Positions 43,210-56,932 of a DNA stretch of 64,000 nt are shown here, piece by piece. Both the position numbers and the translations under genes were made by a program. The DNA comes from Spongilla lacustris (taxonomy: Eukaryota; Porifera; Demospongiae; Spongillida; Spongillidae). Position 1 is the first letter of the stretch, and each line of letters opens with the position of its first letter. The notes under the pieces are model-generated. The model was not told the DNA's origin. It was given only the letters and a program-made list of their open reading frames with translations, and did no database searches. The DNA lies in NCBI GenBank assembly GCA_949361645.1, contig OX442424.1, forward strand, positions 7,283,378 to 7,347,377, read 5' to 3'.

Positions 43210-45780
43210 AACTTGGTTATCACAATGACAGCTAGAGCCCTTTCTGCCCAGACCACGACTGACCCCACACATGCGTCGCCATGCACGCATGGGGGATCAT
43301 GATATCAGCTTCTTCAACCGCTATGGCTGCAATAATAATGGCTAAAATTGCGCAGATAGGGGTCCCCATCTCCACTGGGACCACGAAGTCTCGTGCCATG
43401 CAGGGACCGCATCCCCAACTTCCAGAGCAGACACAAAAGTGAGTAGAAGAATGAGCTAGTGCTTAGATATATGATGTCCAGCCGCAAAGTACCTCAAACC
43501 ATTGCAAACCGGACCAAAACTGGCAGTTGAGACGAATTGCATGGTACGCATTTTTGTTCCTATATGCAGCAGATCGATCATCCTTCTATAAGGAACGACT
43601 AATCGGGTCGAATTACCTTACAAGCGTGATTAAGGTAGCCGATGCACTGGTGATTCCAAATCTCTGCGACTGCATGCCTTCTGATCACTCCATTCGCTCA
43701 GGAGGTCGCGAAGATTGGCCAAAGGTAATCGCACTCCGGTGTAATAGTAGGATAGGCTGTCCGCGGCCGGACAAAGTATCCTAGGATACGTTTTCCGCCG
43801 GACTCCCCGTCCTAGGCCACACTGTCCCCCTACGGACAGTCCGTCCTAGGATTATCGGTCCGCTTTAGGATTACCTGTCCCCCCATACCGCGATCGCATG
43901 CATAAGATATAACTCATACGCTTTCCGCCATGCAAGTGTATCTATCAATACATCAGCACATTCTAATTGTCTCTGGCAATCTTATCTGCACTAAATACAA
44001 TACAAATAACGTGATGTAATAAAACAGTTGACTGATATTTGCTGACAACATGCACAATACATACAAGCATTTTAAGCACAAAGTAACGAAGTAGGCCTAC
44101 TAGGATTTGTGAGTACTCATCCATCAGCTTCTTGTTTACAAGACTTGTAGTGCAACACAATATACCTGTCAGTCCATGCGCTACAAGGGATGGCTTTTTC
44201 ACTTTAATCAATCCATATTTTTATACATATTTTTTACATTGAGAGCATATTGGATCATTCTTCCTTTAGTTCTCAGGCAAGCCAACATATAGGACAACAC
44301 AGTTCACACACCAAACGTTAATGGTCATCTTTTGGTTGATTTGAATGTGCTTGACGTGGCCATCAGGTTTTCAACGTACTGATTTAGAACCTGGGGGGAG
44401 GGGGAGGAGATGCATGGGGGATCAATGTGGGTGAGGTAATGTACGCTAATTGCGATGGGAATAGACCATTCTTTCGCTCTCACTCTCTTGAGGCATTCGC
44501 CCATGCTAAATTGTTACGACCCAATTAGTGCGCATGCAACCAACCAACCGACCAAAATAACGAAGGGCCCTTATACAGAATGGATTTCGATAGTCTTGAA
44601 TATTGAATATCGATAATTGTATCCTCATCTTCTTTTGCTTCACAGCGGTTCAGCCGTCCGATTACGTGTAGCAATTTTTCCCGTCGTCGTAACACCTGAC
44701 ATGCAAACAACAAAACGTGAGAATACGGTCATGGTTTCATTGGACCGTGCGGGAAGTTGTTTTAAACGTGGTAATACGATAAACCGTATGCACAGCCTCA
44801 AATTACACGTTAAAGTGAAACTCTTTAACATGCGCGTGCTGCTAGAAATTGAGCGCCAAATAGGTGAAGAACGTTGATGTTCCAACTGCCACTTCTGAAT
44901 CAGCCGAAGATAGTGAAGATTGCATAAGGTCGGTAGTTTCTAATGCGCCAAAGCAAACATTTAATCAGGTCGTTCGATATGAAGAAGAGGCGTACGCGTG
45001 GGAGGTTAGTAAGTCACATTTGTTAAGAATACGAAGTGCACAGTGCTATAACAGGACCGCAGTTGAAGGTGAAATCGTTAAAGTGAGTATGCTTTGAATT
45101 AGTAACAATTTGCATGCCTTTATGTATAAACTCATTATCGTAGAGCGCTGAAACATGCTGAAAGTAGTGCTGCAACTTGCATGTGGATGGCAATTAGTGC
45201 ATATTTCTGTACCATGCTATAAAAAGTTGTTTGAGAACGTTCATGTGAAAAAAGCGATAGGGTAAACAGTGGGGATACGGTAGGGGTACGAGGAATTATT
45301 CAAAGTCATAGTATGTTCCTACTATGGTCCTAATATGGGTTTCTCATATACAGATATTAAACACCATCACACTGAGCCATTATACGACTATATCTTGCTA
45401 GAGCAATGGTTAATGTGAGACTATGTATTTAATCACTCCCTGTGTTCTAAAGTCCAGGTACATGTAACGCCAAATCCCTTGACAAAGGTATAGGGTTAGG
45501 GTTCTGTATAGTCCAGCAAAGGGGCGTGGTCTGGGTTGCCATGCACTTTGTAACACAAAGTGCAGTGTTGGATGTACATGTAGTTTCAGTTGGACGAGTC
45601 CTTCAATCAGCGTATTGTGAGTGTGTCTGGGAGCATTTGATGTGTGTTTGGTTGTGTGTTTAGACTTCACATTTGAACCCTTCAACCCCTCCGCTTGAAT
45701 TATGCACTGTTCCTTTCTCACTGTTCACTCTTACTCCTCCCTCACACTTACCCACACACCCTCCCTCTCCTCCTCCCTCC
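43210..45780. other. No gene recognised; CCTAGG-rich block at 43757-43885
   Basis: 43757-43885 is a set of short palindromes (TATCCTAGGATA, GTCCTAGG three times, GGCCGGACAAAGTATCC) like the block at 23945-24160 and the Ginger-like ends. Plus-strand open frames at 44617-44877 and 44864-45097 look partly coding but match nothing I know. 45400-45780 is the presumed intron before the PSMD6-like exon. Confidence 0.4.
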
Positions 45781-46214
45781 AGGATGCTGCAGTGACTGCC
45801 TTTCGTGTGGCCTACGAGAAGACAGTGGGGCTGGGCTATCGACTAGATGTGGTGTTCTATCTGATAAGGATTGGACTCTTCTACATGGACCACGACCTCA
45901 TCACCATGAACATTGACAAGGCCAAGAGGTAGGGAGCAATGTTGCTGAGGGTGGGCTTTATTTGGAAGCACACATTCCTACCATGACATTTCCAGTTTGC
46001 TGGAGGAGGGTGGTGATTGGGATCGCCAGAACTGCCTCAAGACCTACCATGGTCTTTACGCCTATCTATCCGAGACTTTAAGATGGTTGCCACTAACTTC
46101 TTTGAAACCATGGCAACATTCACATCCACAGAACTAATGGACTACAGGACCTTTGTGAAGTATGCTGTGTTCTGTTGTATGGTTGCCATGGAGCACAGTG
46201 ATCTGAAGGATAAG

Positions 46215-46820
46215 GTGAGAAGCATAGCAACCTCAATGATGAGGGTATAGCACCTGGTCCACATGGCCACCTCAGTGATGAGGGTATAGCACCTGGTCCA
46301 CATGGCCACCTCAGTGATGAGGGTATAGCACCTGGTCCACATGGCTACCTCAGTGATGAGGGTATAGCACCTGGTCCTGTTAGGACATGGCCATATCAGT
46401 GATGAGGGTATAGCACCTGGTCCACATGGCCACCTCAGTGATGAGGGTATAGCACCTGGTCCTGTTAGGACATGGCCACCTCAGTGATGAGGGTATAGCA
46501 CCTGGTCCACATGGCCACCTCAGTGATGAGGTATAGCACCTGGTCCACATGGCCACCTCAATTATGATGGTATAGCACCTGGTCCTGTTAGGACATGGCC
46601 ACCTCAGTGATGAGGGTATAGCACCTGGTCCACATGGCCACCTCAGTGATGAGGGTATAGCACCTGGTCCTGTTAGGACATGGCCACCTCAGTGATGAGG
46701 GTATAGCACCTGGTCCTGTTAGGACATGGCCACCTCAGTGATGAGGGTATAGCACCTGGTCCTGTTAGGACATGGCCACCTCAGTGATGAGGGTATAGCA
46801 CCTGGTCCTGTTAGGGGGCA
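46215..46820. repeat. Intronic minisatellite, about 39-bp unit, about 14 copies
   Basis: Units GATGAGGGTATAGCACCTGG plus TCCACATGGCCACCTCAGT, alternating with longer units carrying a CCTGTTAGGACATGG variant. It begins at the exon-2 donor. Confidence 0.95.
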
Positions 46821-46972
46821 TTGAACATGGCAATATAGTACACTGCACATCATTTGTCCCCAGGTCATCAATGGTACTGACATTAGAGAGGTCCTTCATG
46901 GCTTCCCAGAACTGAAGGACTATGTGGAGTCTCTATACTATTGCAGATATGATGAGTTCTTCAAGAGTCTGT

Positions 46973-47270
46973 GTGAGTGGTGTGTGTGAGTGGTGTGTAT
47001 GCATGTATGTGTGTGAGTGGTGTGTGTATGTATGTGTGTGAGTGGTGTGTGTATGTATGTGTGTGAGTGGTGTGTGTATGTATGTGTGAGTGTTGTGTGT
47101 ATGTATGTGTGTGAGTGGTGTGTGTATGTATGTGTGTGAGTGGTGTGTGTATGTGTGTGTGTGTGAGTGGTGTGTGTATGTATGTGTGTGAGTGGTGTGT
47201 GTATGTATGTGTGTGAGTGGTGTGTGCATGTATGTGTGTGAGTGGTGTGTATGTGGGTGTGGTCTTAACC
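46973..47270. repeat. Intronic GTGTGTGAGTGGTGTGTATGTA repeat
   Basis: Tandem units of about 24 bp built from TGTGTGAGTGG and TGTGTATGTA. They start directly at the GTGAGT donor of the exon ending at 46972, so the donor itself resembles the repeat unit. Confidence 0.9.
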
Positions 47271-47469
47271 ATTTGACGTTATTTTCCCTCACAGTCTGGG
47301 TGGAGCGAGAGTTCATATGTGACCGTTACCTAGGAACACACATATGGTTCTATCTCCGGGAGATGAGGATCAGAGCCTACACACAGTTGCTGGAGTCATA
47401 TTGCTCTGTGTTGCTGGTCCACATGGCAAAGAGCTTTGGTGTGGGTGTGGAGTTTATGGATAGGTGAGG

Positions 47470-47725
47470 GTGTGGTTGTGGATAGTGAGGGTTTGGAGTT
47501 TATGGAAAGACTGGTGAGAGTGTGGAATTTATGGATAGGTGAGGGTGTGGAGGTTGTGGATAGGTGAAGGTGTGGAGTTTATGAATAGGTGAGGGTGTGG
47601 TTGTGGATAGCGAGGGTGTAGAGGTTGTGGATAGGTGAAGGTGTGGTTGTGGATAGTGAGGGTGTGGCAGTTGTGGATAGTGAGGGTGTGGCAGTTGTGA
47701 ATAGGTGAAGGTGTGGTTCCCATGG
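47470..47725. repeat. Intronic GGTGTGG/GTGGATAG repeats
   Basis: Irregular tandem repeats of GTGAGGGTGTGG, TTGTGGATAG and TTTATGGATAG. They derive from, or resemble, the exon end sequence GTTTATGGATAGGTGAGGG at the preceding donor. Confidence 0.85.
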
Positions 47726-47999
47726 TATCTACACCTACATATTAGTTGTCACTTCACATGAGGGTGGGGTCAAGTATGTGTGTGTACTGCAATCTCAGTG
47801 TACAATCAATAGTTTCAACAAGGACTTGAGAGATTGAAATTAAATCTTCCACCTTGTTCCACATTGGAACTGTAGTGTGCCAGGGCTTTGAGGGGAGGGG
47901 AAAGGAGGGAGAGAAGGAGAAGGAGGGAGGGGAGGGGAGAGGAGGGGAAAGAGGAGTTATCATTGAAGTTATGTGACTCACTTGATCTATGCAGTCAGT

Positions 48000-49234
48000 C
48001 AGGGGCGGATCCAGGATTTCATAAAAGGGGGGGTTGTTAATGAATAATAATTAATAAAAGAGGGGGAGGGTGCGAAAGGGGGTACCCCGCCCGCCCAGCT
48101 AGGGGGCCTGGGGGAGCGCTGTAAGCTCCCCCAGCGGGGTCTGGGGCGGAGCCCCAGACGCCAACGCTTTTTTATTATATCATGCTCAAAACACTACGTA
48201 AAACTGCGTGCAAAAAAGGAAATGGTATAATTTTCATGAATCAAATTCAAATAATTCAGCAATTTATAAGAATTGCTGGATCTATCAGTGGCGTAGGAGC
48301 TGCAGCGGGGCTGCCGCTGCACTTTTCCATTAAGTAACTGAACAACAAAAAATAAAATAAAATAGGTTGACATGATACATCAATTTACTGAATTAGCTGA
48401 GCAATTGCTGCTAGTTAATTACATTAAAATCGATCGCGAGACGCTAGCTTATACCTCACAAGCAAAACTGCGGTATTAACCAATTAATTCCTGTGGACGC
48501 AAATAGGCGTCAAATTAAATAGGTGTTTACTGTTACCAAGGTATTTTGGGTGAGGTGACCACAAACCAATGAAAAATTATACCAATTTGAAGTTCTTCAT
48601 AAACATGGCTTTAGTGGGTGTCGTTAGATTATCCCTTCCTGCATGCCATACAAAAGAATTTGACCACATATGAGATCAAATCACCTAACTAACAAAGCGG
48701 TTTTAAGCTACCCGTACTACGTAGTTTACAACGGCTACCACAAGTGGTCTTGGCTGCACTAAGTAACTATAGCTGTATGCTTACTTTTTAATGTAAGAAA
48801 ACTGCATGCATACTTGAGTAAGAGTTTTTATAAATGTCCTGTTTTGTTCTTTAGAGTGCAGTGTGATATTGTAGTTTATTGCCGTATTGGAGAAGACTTT
48901 TAAGTTACATCGCCTCTTGCATGGTTGCATTATGATCCATTTTGCGTAGAGACGAGCGAAAGAAAATCAATTCCGCTACCACAGAACAAGCAATCGCCGT
49001 AGCGATCGTTTTAAATCACGTAGAGAAGCCGGATTGTAAAACCTTCTGTTAATAACTATACATGTGATTATTAATAACAGTTAATGTTCAATGCATGCGA
49101 TGTCGATTCGGTTAAAGCCTTTTTGCCTTGCTAGTAATCTTTCTCTTTTGTTCGGAATTTCCTATTAGTGAATGTATTCATTACGGGTCTGAAAGGGGGG
49201 GTTGCAACCCCCCCCCCCTCTGGATCCGCCACTG
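48000..49234. mobile_element. Non-autonomous TIR element with poly-C ends, copy 2
   Basis: Starts CAGGGGCGGATCCAGGATTT and ends TCTGGATCCGCCACTG; it is the inverted-orientation sibling of 8638-9934, sharing the AATGAATAATAATTAATAAAA end segment, the GGGGCGGAGCCCCAGACG palindrome and internal blocks. Its right end is 9 bp from the AG acceptor (49242-49243) of a PSMD6-like exon. Confidence 0.85.
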
Positions 49235-49411
49235 AATGCTTAGAGAGCTCTCAAAGTTCATAGCAACAGGGAGACTACACTACAGGATTGACAAGGTTGG
49301 AGGCAGCATTGAGACCAACAGGTAGGCCCTTGTTAGCCTGTAGGCGGTGCTTGTTACCTTGGTAACCACCTCAACAGGCCCGATAATAAGAACCACTTAT
49401 ACCAGGTACTA

Positions 49412-50561
<1,150 letters not shown>

Positions 50562-50680
50562 ATGTGTTTGTGTGTGTGCATATGTGTTTGTGTATTGATA
50601 TAATATTTTGTCTCCAGCAAACTATCAAACAAGGAGATTTGTTGCTGAACAGCCGGAATACAGAGGTTGGGGAGTCATCA

Positions 50681-51168
50681 ATCAGCTATCGATACAAACC
50701 CTTCAAGTTAATTGGATCGCGAACTGTTAGCATATATGTACGTTTTAATGGAAGTGGTTAGCTTAATGTGCCGAAAGTGAAATACTGATATACTTCGTCC
50801 TGATGTTCTGTATTCTAACTAACAAGCGCATCTATAATCAAAGTGTTGTAATGTATAACAAGTCCTTTAAACATTAATATTATTGCTACGCCACGTGCCA
50901 TATAATTGATTAGATACACGTTATTGCACTATCGGGACTAAGCTTTGAGTGTATTGTGCGGCACGTGCCAGTTTCACATGCCATTAGGGGTGTCGGAAAC
51001 GTGCGACGGCTTATGCTCCTCCCCCATCCCCACTCCTCCCCCTGGCCCACCCCCATCATACAAACCTGAGTTACGTATTTACATTCGGCATGCATGTCTG
51101 CACTGCAACAGCATGCAAGTCTTGAATTTGTGCCCAGGATATTCAAGTCTTGAATTTGTGCCCAGGAT
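50681..51168. repeat. Duplicated segment, copy 1 (empty site)
   Basis: Matches 52303-53710 once a 938-bp insertion is removed: shared strings include CGTTTTAATGAAAGTGG-like sequence, TTCTGTATTCTAAC, CAAGCGCATCTATAATCAAA, GCCATATAATTGATTAGATA and TCAAGTCTTGAAT. Copy 1 starts inside the last open exon of the PSMD6 copy. Either a segmental duplication or an uncharacterised dispersed repeat. Confidence 0.9.
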
Positions 51169-51456
51169 AATGTTGAGGATATCTGTGGCCAGGATTTAAT
51201 GTCAATCAGTTATACAATTCACTGTAGAAAATATATTAGCTTCCACAAAGTATAGTCAAAGCCAACTCTTCACTAGCTTCATATTGAGAGAAGGAAGATA
51301 TGCATTCTACTGGAGAAATGCTGAGTGGATGCAACTGAAAATACACCAAAGGAAATCATAAGGAGGTATAATGCTATGGACATGGGGTATGCGGGTGTTT
51401 GCATCTGGAGTTCCGTTTATATCAACTAATGTCATGCTCTAAAATAAACTTGATTT

Positions 51457-54400
51457 TTATGACGTTATGCCTGTTGAGCTTTGTCTTCTTACACAGCACT
51501 TGAACCATCTGGAAGGAATCACTAGATAAAGAAGCACCATCGGAATTGTCCCGTACATCAGGGAATAAAAGAGGTCAAACACAGAAGTGACCAGATCTTC
51601 GCAAGCTGACATTTCCACATCGCATGAGCCTTGACCCGCAGAATGGCAAGATAAAAATTTGTACACATTCTTGGCCAGTTGGTCATTTGGCCGTATATCA
51701 ATCCAGGTATCAATGAGTGTCACGATGCAAAAGAATAGGTTTTGGCACATAACAATTAGCAACTTTCTATCTGCTGTTATTATGTTGTTAGAAGGGTCTA
51801 TTTTGGATTTCCTACGCTGTGAAAATGAAATATATATGTATATGTGAATCATTAATTAAGGTGGAATTGTACATGTATGGTGATGTACCTCAATGAGTGT
51901 CTTGATAGCAAGAATTATGAGCACAATTTGTGCAATGAACAGTGCGTTCACGGGAAGTACTTGTGCGTAAAACAGGACGTCTGCTCTGTTTGGTTGGCAA
52001 TTAGCGGGATCAAACCCATACGTTCCATCGCCTCCTCCAAGTACTGTGTATGTTACTGCCGAGATCACTGCAACCATTTGAGAAGAGAGCAGAATGGCGG
52101 CATAGATGTACTTGTTATAGCCATTGGCTTTGTACTGCCTTGCTTGAAACGGAAACTCGATGTGCCAGAGCAGAATGATGATGTAGCTCAGCCACCAAAT
52201 GCCAGATGTAAGGTTCGTGTAAAGATAAATGACCTCTGGAAGAAGAGAACACAGATTATAGTCTAATTACAATCTATGAAGAGACCAATTAAACCTACAT
52301 CGTCAGCTATCGCCTTCAAATTAAAGTTCAAGTTAATTGTATCGCGGAGCTATTGGCATATACGTACGTTTTAATGAAAGTGGTTGGCTTAATGTGCCGA
52401 AAGTATACACTTCGTACTGATGTTCTGTATTCTAACCACAGATACTTTAGAGAGGGATTGCAAGCGCGGTTAATTTAAGCTGATTAGCACCTGCACTCTG
52501 TGATCTGCTCTGTTCTGCTGTTCACATCATCGACCTATAGTTTTATTTGCGTATTACACATCTATAGAGCTACTCGGTATGACTCCCGATGAAATCCTGA
52601 AAATCTTTGCCAGATTCAGGCTTCTTCTTCCACCAGTGCTTTTTCCAACCCATCAAGACCTAGCTGTATGCATTTAAATGAATAGTTATAATTCATCCAC
52701 CCGATCTACAACAATATACTTCCTTCCTTTACTCGAGTCAGCGTGAAAAGCTTGACTGAATCCAAGATGATTGTGTAATACGCGCAACACATCCAATAAT
52801 CAATCACGAAATAAGCCATCTTTGCGACAGTGTTACTAAAAAACCAACCATGGTTTAAAAAGTCCCTCCTGGAGCATTCACTGCTCTCTCAGGATTCATA
52901 ACTAACATTACAATAACACTTAGGATTGCGTGAATAAAGGTACATGCACAAAGCATATCTTTTTTTGCACTTTCGTACTATACGAGCTAGAGTGTAACTT
53001 CCGATCCAATGACAATAAAACAAAAGTTAAAAAAAACCCTCCTTGCAAATTCACCTATCTAAACAGATAACGCATCATAAACCTTCGGGAGACTACCCGT
53101 TTTCGAAAAAAGGTACATAACCCCGCGCGAGTTGTGATAACTACATACCGCTGTAAATCTGTACGCGCCAACGGCTTTAGTAAAGTCAAAACACTGTAAA
53201 ACCCTTTCCTTCGAAAAAGACGATGAAAAATGTCTAGTTCAAACTGGTAGAACTACGTACCGCCGTACTGGACACTTTCCCTGGATTGTCTCAATTGAAA
53301 GGTGTGACTCTCGCGATCACGGAGTGCGCGCATAGGCTCTATGGCTCTTCCAATCCCTCTCTAAAGTATCTATGTTCTAACTAACAAGCGCATCTATAAT
53401 CAAAGTGTTATAACAAGTCCTTTAAACATTAATATTGCTACGCCACGTGCCATATAATTGATTAGATACACTCTATTGCACTATCGAGACTGAGCTAAAT
53501 GAGCTTTGAGTGTATTGTGCGGCACGTACCAGTTTCACGTGCCATTAGGGGTGCCGGAAACATCCGGCGGCTTATGCTCCTCCCCCATCCCCACTCCTCT
53601 CCCTGGCCCACCCCCACCATAAGTTACGTCGGCATGCATGTTTGCACTACAACAGCATGCAAGTCTTGATTTTGTGCCCAGGATATTCAAGTCTTGAATA
53701 TGTGCCCGGGTTCGAGGGAGTATCTTCGATAGTGAAATGAAATAATGAAGTTTTAGTTTACTTACGGACAGCAGAACAGAACTTGGTAGGAGATTGTAGA
53801 GCTTCCAGCAGGTTAGAAGAACTGCAGTACAACTCCCCGTGATCGACGGTAGATATGACTGTTACTATCGCTACGAAGATATGAATAGGAGGAAGAGAGG
53901 ACATTTCTTTGCACACTAATTGAAGTATACTTACATTGGAGCATGACATATGTTGTTAGATGTAAGATTAACACGAATGGAAATGTGAACCTACAAGTAA
54001 TAGTTAATGATCAAGATAAACGATCAAATGTGGAACTTACATCTTGGCGCGCTCGAAATAAGAAACAATTAACGTTGCAACGTTCACGGCTATTATTCCA
54101 ACCGAAAACAATGTTTTTATGGCGTCAATGACAATCGCTCCTGAACCCAAGCATCTCGTCCACTTATCACAACGCGGAAAACAAGTTCCGTTGATCAGTA
54201 TAAAATCTTCACTGCAATTAACTCGCTCAGCTAACAACAGACCGGTGGATAGTTCCCTGCGGCTACTCCATTGAAGTATAGTTTGTCCTTAAAAGGAAGA
54301 ATGTACTGTGAACGTGCGCTATTTTTACACATAACATATATACCAGTGTCATTTGAGAGGCTTCCACAGTCTGGCGAGAATATCTGCCATCCAACTTGGG

Positions 54401-55147
54401 GTAATCCCAGCATGTTTTCCCATTCATCTTTGCACGTATCCATAGTGATGACGTGACAATCTTCTCGGCTAGGCCTGTATATAGTTCCATTCCCATCGCG
54501 CAGTGGAAATAGGAGCAGACACATGAAGGGCAGGATAGCAGATCTGCACTCCTGTGTACCCACGACGAAATCCAGACTGTAGCGGACCAGCTGGGCAATG
54601 TTCTCGTTCCCCTCCAGATCCACGTCAGAGGCGACGACCACCACGTCATCATCACTGGATTCCTCACCAAACAGAACACTCCGAACCATCTTCAGATCTT
54701 CCCGACACGTTGGGTACGTGTAATTGTTTGTCTTTCCGTTACTTGCTACCTCTGATGAGAGTGAGAACTGCAAACAACAAACTACATTTGACATTTTTGA
54801 CAAATTGAGTTGATGTTTCATGTTACCATGGTGAATTATTATAGCATTACCAGTGAAACAGAAAGTTGCTGTAACATATAGCAAACTGAGTCTTGCTATT
54901 GCGTACAGAATTTTTGCAATTTGAGGTCATGCATGAGGTCTTGCCTCAAAAAATGTCAAATTCTACCGCACGTGCACATAAAACTGGACGCGCGCTTTAA
55001 TAGCTAAGCTTACGTGACCACACTTGTACAGCTAGTGCAACTCACCAGGTTAACCTTGAACGACACCGTTAGTGCCACTATGACTCCCGTTAGGACCGCT
55101 ATGGCTGTTCCAGCGATAAGCTTCCGTACAAAGGCAAAGTTTGTCAT
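51457..55147 (-). CDS. Frizzled-like seven-transmembrane receptor with extracellular CRD
   Basis: Six minus-strand exons: 55046-55147 (signal anchor MTNFAFVRKLIAGTAIAVLT), 54041-54767 (cysteine-rich domain: TYPTCREDL, QECRSAILPFMCLLLFP, SREDCHVITMDTCKDEW; then INGTCFPRCDKW and TM1), 53935-53990 (TM2), 53766-53915 (TM2-TM3 loop, ELYCSSSNLLEALQSPTKFC), 51889-52235 (NLTSGIWWLSYIIILLWHI through TM5), 51457-51816 (TM6-TM7, stop). Phases agree at every junction; about 580 residues, usual for the family. Frizzled receptors bind Wnt through the CRD and signal at the plasma membrane. The short tail after TM7 (IPSRWFKCCVRR) lacks the Dishevelled-binding KTxxxW motif, so coupling may differ. One base is missing near 54231-54245, between the CRD and TM1. 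Confidence 0.75.
52303..53710. repeat. Duplicated segment, copy 2 (occupied site) in the receptor intron
   Basis: About 470 bp homologous to 50681-51168, split by the 938-bp element at 52437-53374. Entirely within the intron between the receptor exons at 53766 and 52235. Confidence 0.9.
52437..53374. mobile_element. 938-bp DNA transposon with 24-bp TIRs
   Basis: Ends CACAGATACTTTAGAGAGGG and CCCTCTCTAAAGTATCTATG are inverted with one mismatch over 24 bp. TTCTAAC is duplicated at 52430-52436 and 53375-53381; the paralogous copy (near 50812-50818) has it once, proving the insertion. A 7-bp duplication (possibly 8 with one mismatch) and CA...TG ends could suggest hAT- or P-type, but no transposase is present. 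Confidence 0.85.
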
Positions 55148-55244
55148 GGGACTTCGCTTCCTTTAGTCTGTTCTATTAAAATATGGTCGTGCGATTTGTA
55201 GTACTCTACTCGAAATACCTTTATAGGCCTCAGTGCGTTGTATA

Positions 55245-55460
55245 GCACCTGAATTCAAAGCCAATACATTCCAGTCTTGGGTAAACAACTAAGGACATTG
55301 TATTGTATGGTTGCCCCTGTTTTATCTAGTAGTTGCCAGGGAAACCGATCTAGTATATTTCTGCATGACAATAAAAGCCATCGAAGTGAAGCTTGTTCTA
55401 TTATATGCATGATAGTTTCAGCAATGCCAGTTAACACAGTGATCATTTACCAGTTAACAC
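55245..55460. repeat. Dispersed repeat, copy 1
   Basis: Diverged match to 63690-63900: TTGTATGG, GTTGCC, GAAACCGATC and ATAAAAGCCATCGAAG occur in the same order and orientation. Confidence 0.6.
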
Positions 55461-55464
55461 ATGC

Positions 55465-56580
55465 ATGCAGTGATCATTTAACTTTAAAATTAAGCTATCT
55501 CACATGAAGTACACAAAGGAGTCAGATAAACAGTTTTCAACATCCAATACAGGAACAGATCTGTTCAGATCTACTTCTATGCACATATGGGATGAACTTT
55601 GGCAAATTATGATATGGGCTCTCTGATCAGTGCAAACCAAAAACGAATGACACCAATGAAAAACATACTTGTAAGGTTTTATGCAATATATGTATTGTAT
55701 TAGTTCCGCATCATGCATGCGTATACACAATATACTGTGATCTGCGTTCTTAGTTCACCATCAGTATTAGTAAAAACGAGTATATGATACCGGCATTGAA
55801 TGTAACTAATTTCCAGGGATACAGCATGTATAAATACACCAGAAATTGTCATTTTACAAACTGAATCTTAACTATAGCTAATCGAGAGTTACGTTAGTAA
55901 CTCTCATATAGGATTTGACCCCGATTGTGAATGTCATTAAAAAAAACGGGACCCGCTTCTAATAGGACTCCTATCAATCGGATGGCTTAGCTAGTTGTCG
56001 GTATCGAACAAGAAATCAACAAAGAGCCGTTTCGTGTTTGTTTGATGTCGCAAAGCCATGTCGTTCAAGAGAACAAAAGGGATTCTGTTTTTCCTCGTCC
56101 CCAGACGAACGGCGGCCATTTTCTCCTTCTTCCTTTATTTGTAAAGAACTCGATATAAGAACCGTTTCAAAGGACGCGAATGGTGCCAGTACGTTCAGAA
56201 TTTCAAGCGGTAGTGCCCTTTTGAGTCAGATACACGTGGATTCTATTGGACCTTGAACTGATAACATTAATACATATGTTGATAACTTTACTGGGGAAAA
56301 AACTCGACACGGGAGCTGTTTCAAAGAACGTCAGTGGTATCAATAGGTTCAGAATTTCAAGTTATATCCGTACAAGTGAGCATGTTCATAGGGATCACTT
56401 GTTACAGTAGCTCAGGCTAGAAATGGTGTGTTTCAAGCCATACGGCCATGATAGATGCTGTAAGCCACACCTACTTGAGCTTAAAAATAGAACTATACAT
56501 GTACATGTACACGTGAGTCAATTTCTTTGTTCGTATACTAGTTTATATCGTTTGCTTTTGTTAGTGAAGTTGTATTTGTC
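55465..56580. other. No gene recognised
   Basis: AT-rich DNA with two similar segments near 56160-56205 and 56320-56362 (GTTTCAAAG...AGAATTTCAAG), pointing to a local duplication. It probably contains the promoter of the interrupted ORF starting at 56584. Confidence 0.4.
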
Positions 56581-56812
56581 AAAATGCCTTCACGTAAGGC
56601 TAGAGCTAAACGTCGAGCGGAATACCTCCAAAAGCGAGAGGAAATATTGAAAGAACGGTCGTCAGAAGAGAACAAAGAAAAAGCTCGAGAACGATATCAT
56701 CGGAACCCCCAGCCAAAACTAACCGCTGAGGAAGAACGATATCACCAGAACTCCGATCGAAAGCAACCCGCTGAGTGGGAAAAATATCACAAGAACCCCG
56801 AGCCAATACTAT

Positions 56813-56910
56813 TGTAGCGCATGCGCTATGAACTTTGTACTTGTATCTATATAAGCGCGTATGTTGTTGTATTGGATGAACCTTTTGCCACACCTGTAAC
56901 CGACGCTACA
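56813..56910 (+). repeat. 5' LTR
   Basis: 98 bp, TGTAGCGCATGCGC...CGACGCTACA, with a TATATAAG box near 56850. Very short for an LTR. Confidence 0.95.
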
Positions 56911-56928
56911 TTGGTGTCAGAAGTGGGC
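56911..56928 (+). promoter_or_regulatory. Primer-binding site
   Basis: TTGGTGTCAGAAGTGGG directly after the 5' LTR. The TGGTGTCAGAAGTGG form is complementary to a tRNA 3' end (…ACACCA) and is common in animal Gypsy elements; the tRNA identity is not established here. Confidence 0.8.
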
Positions 56929-56932
56929 CGGG

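Noticed and set aside
44617..45097. N-terminal exons of the PSMD6 copy
   Set aside because: The frames do not resemble the Rpn7 N-terminal half and do not join in phase to the exon at 45783.
46933..47316. Minus-strand open frame rich in His and Thr
   Set aside because: Reverse reading of the intronic GTGTGTGAGTGG repeat.
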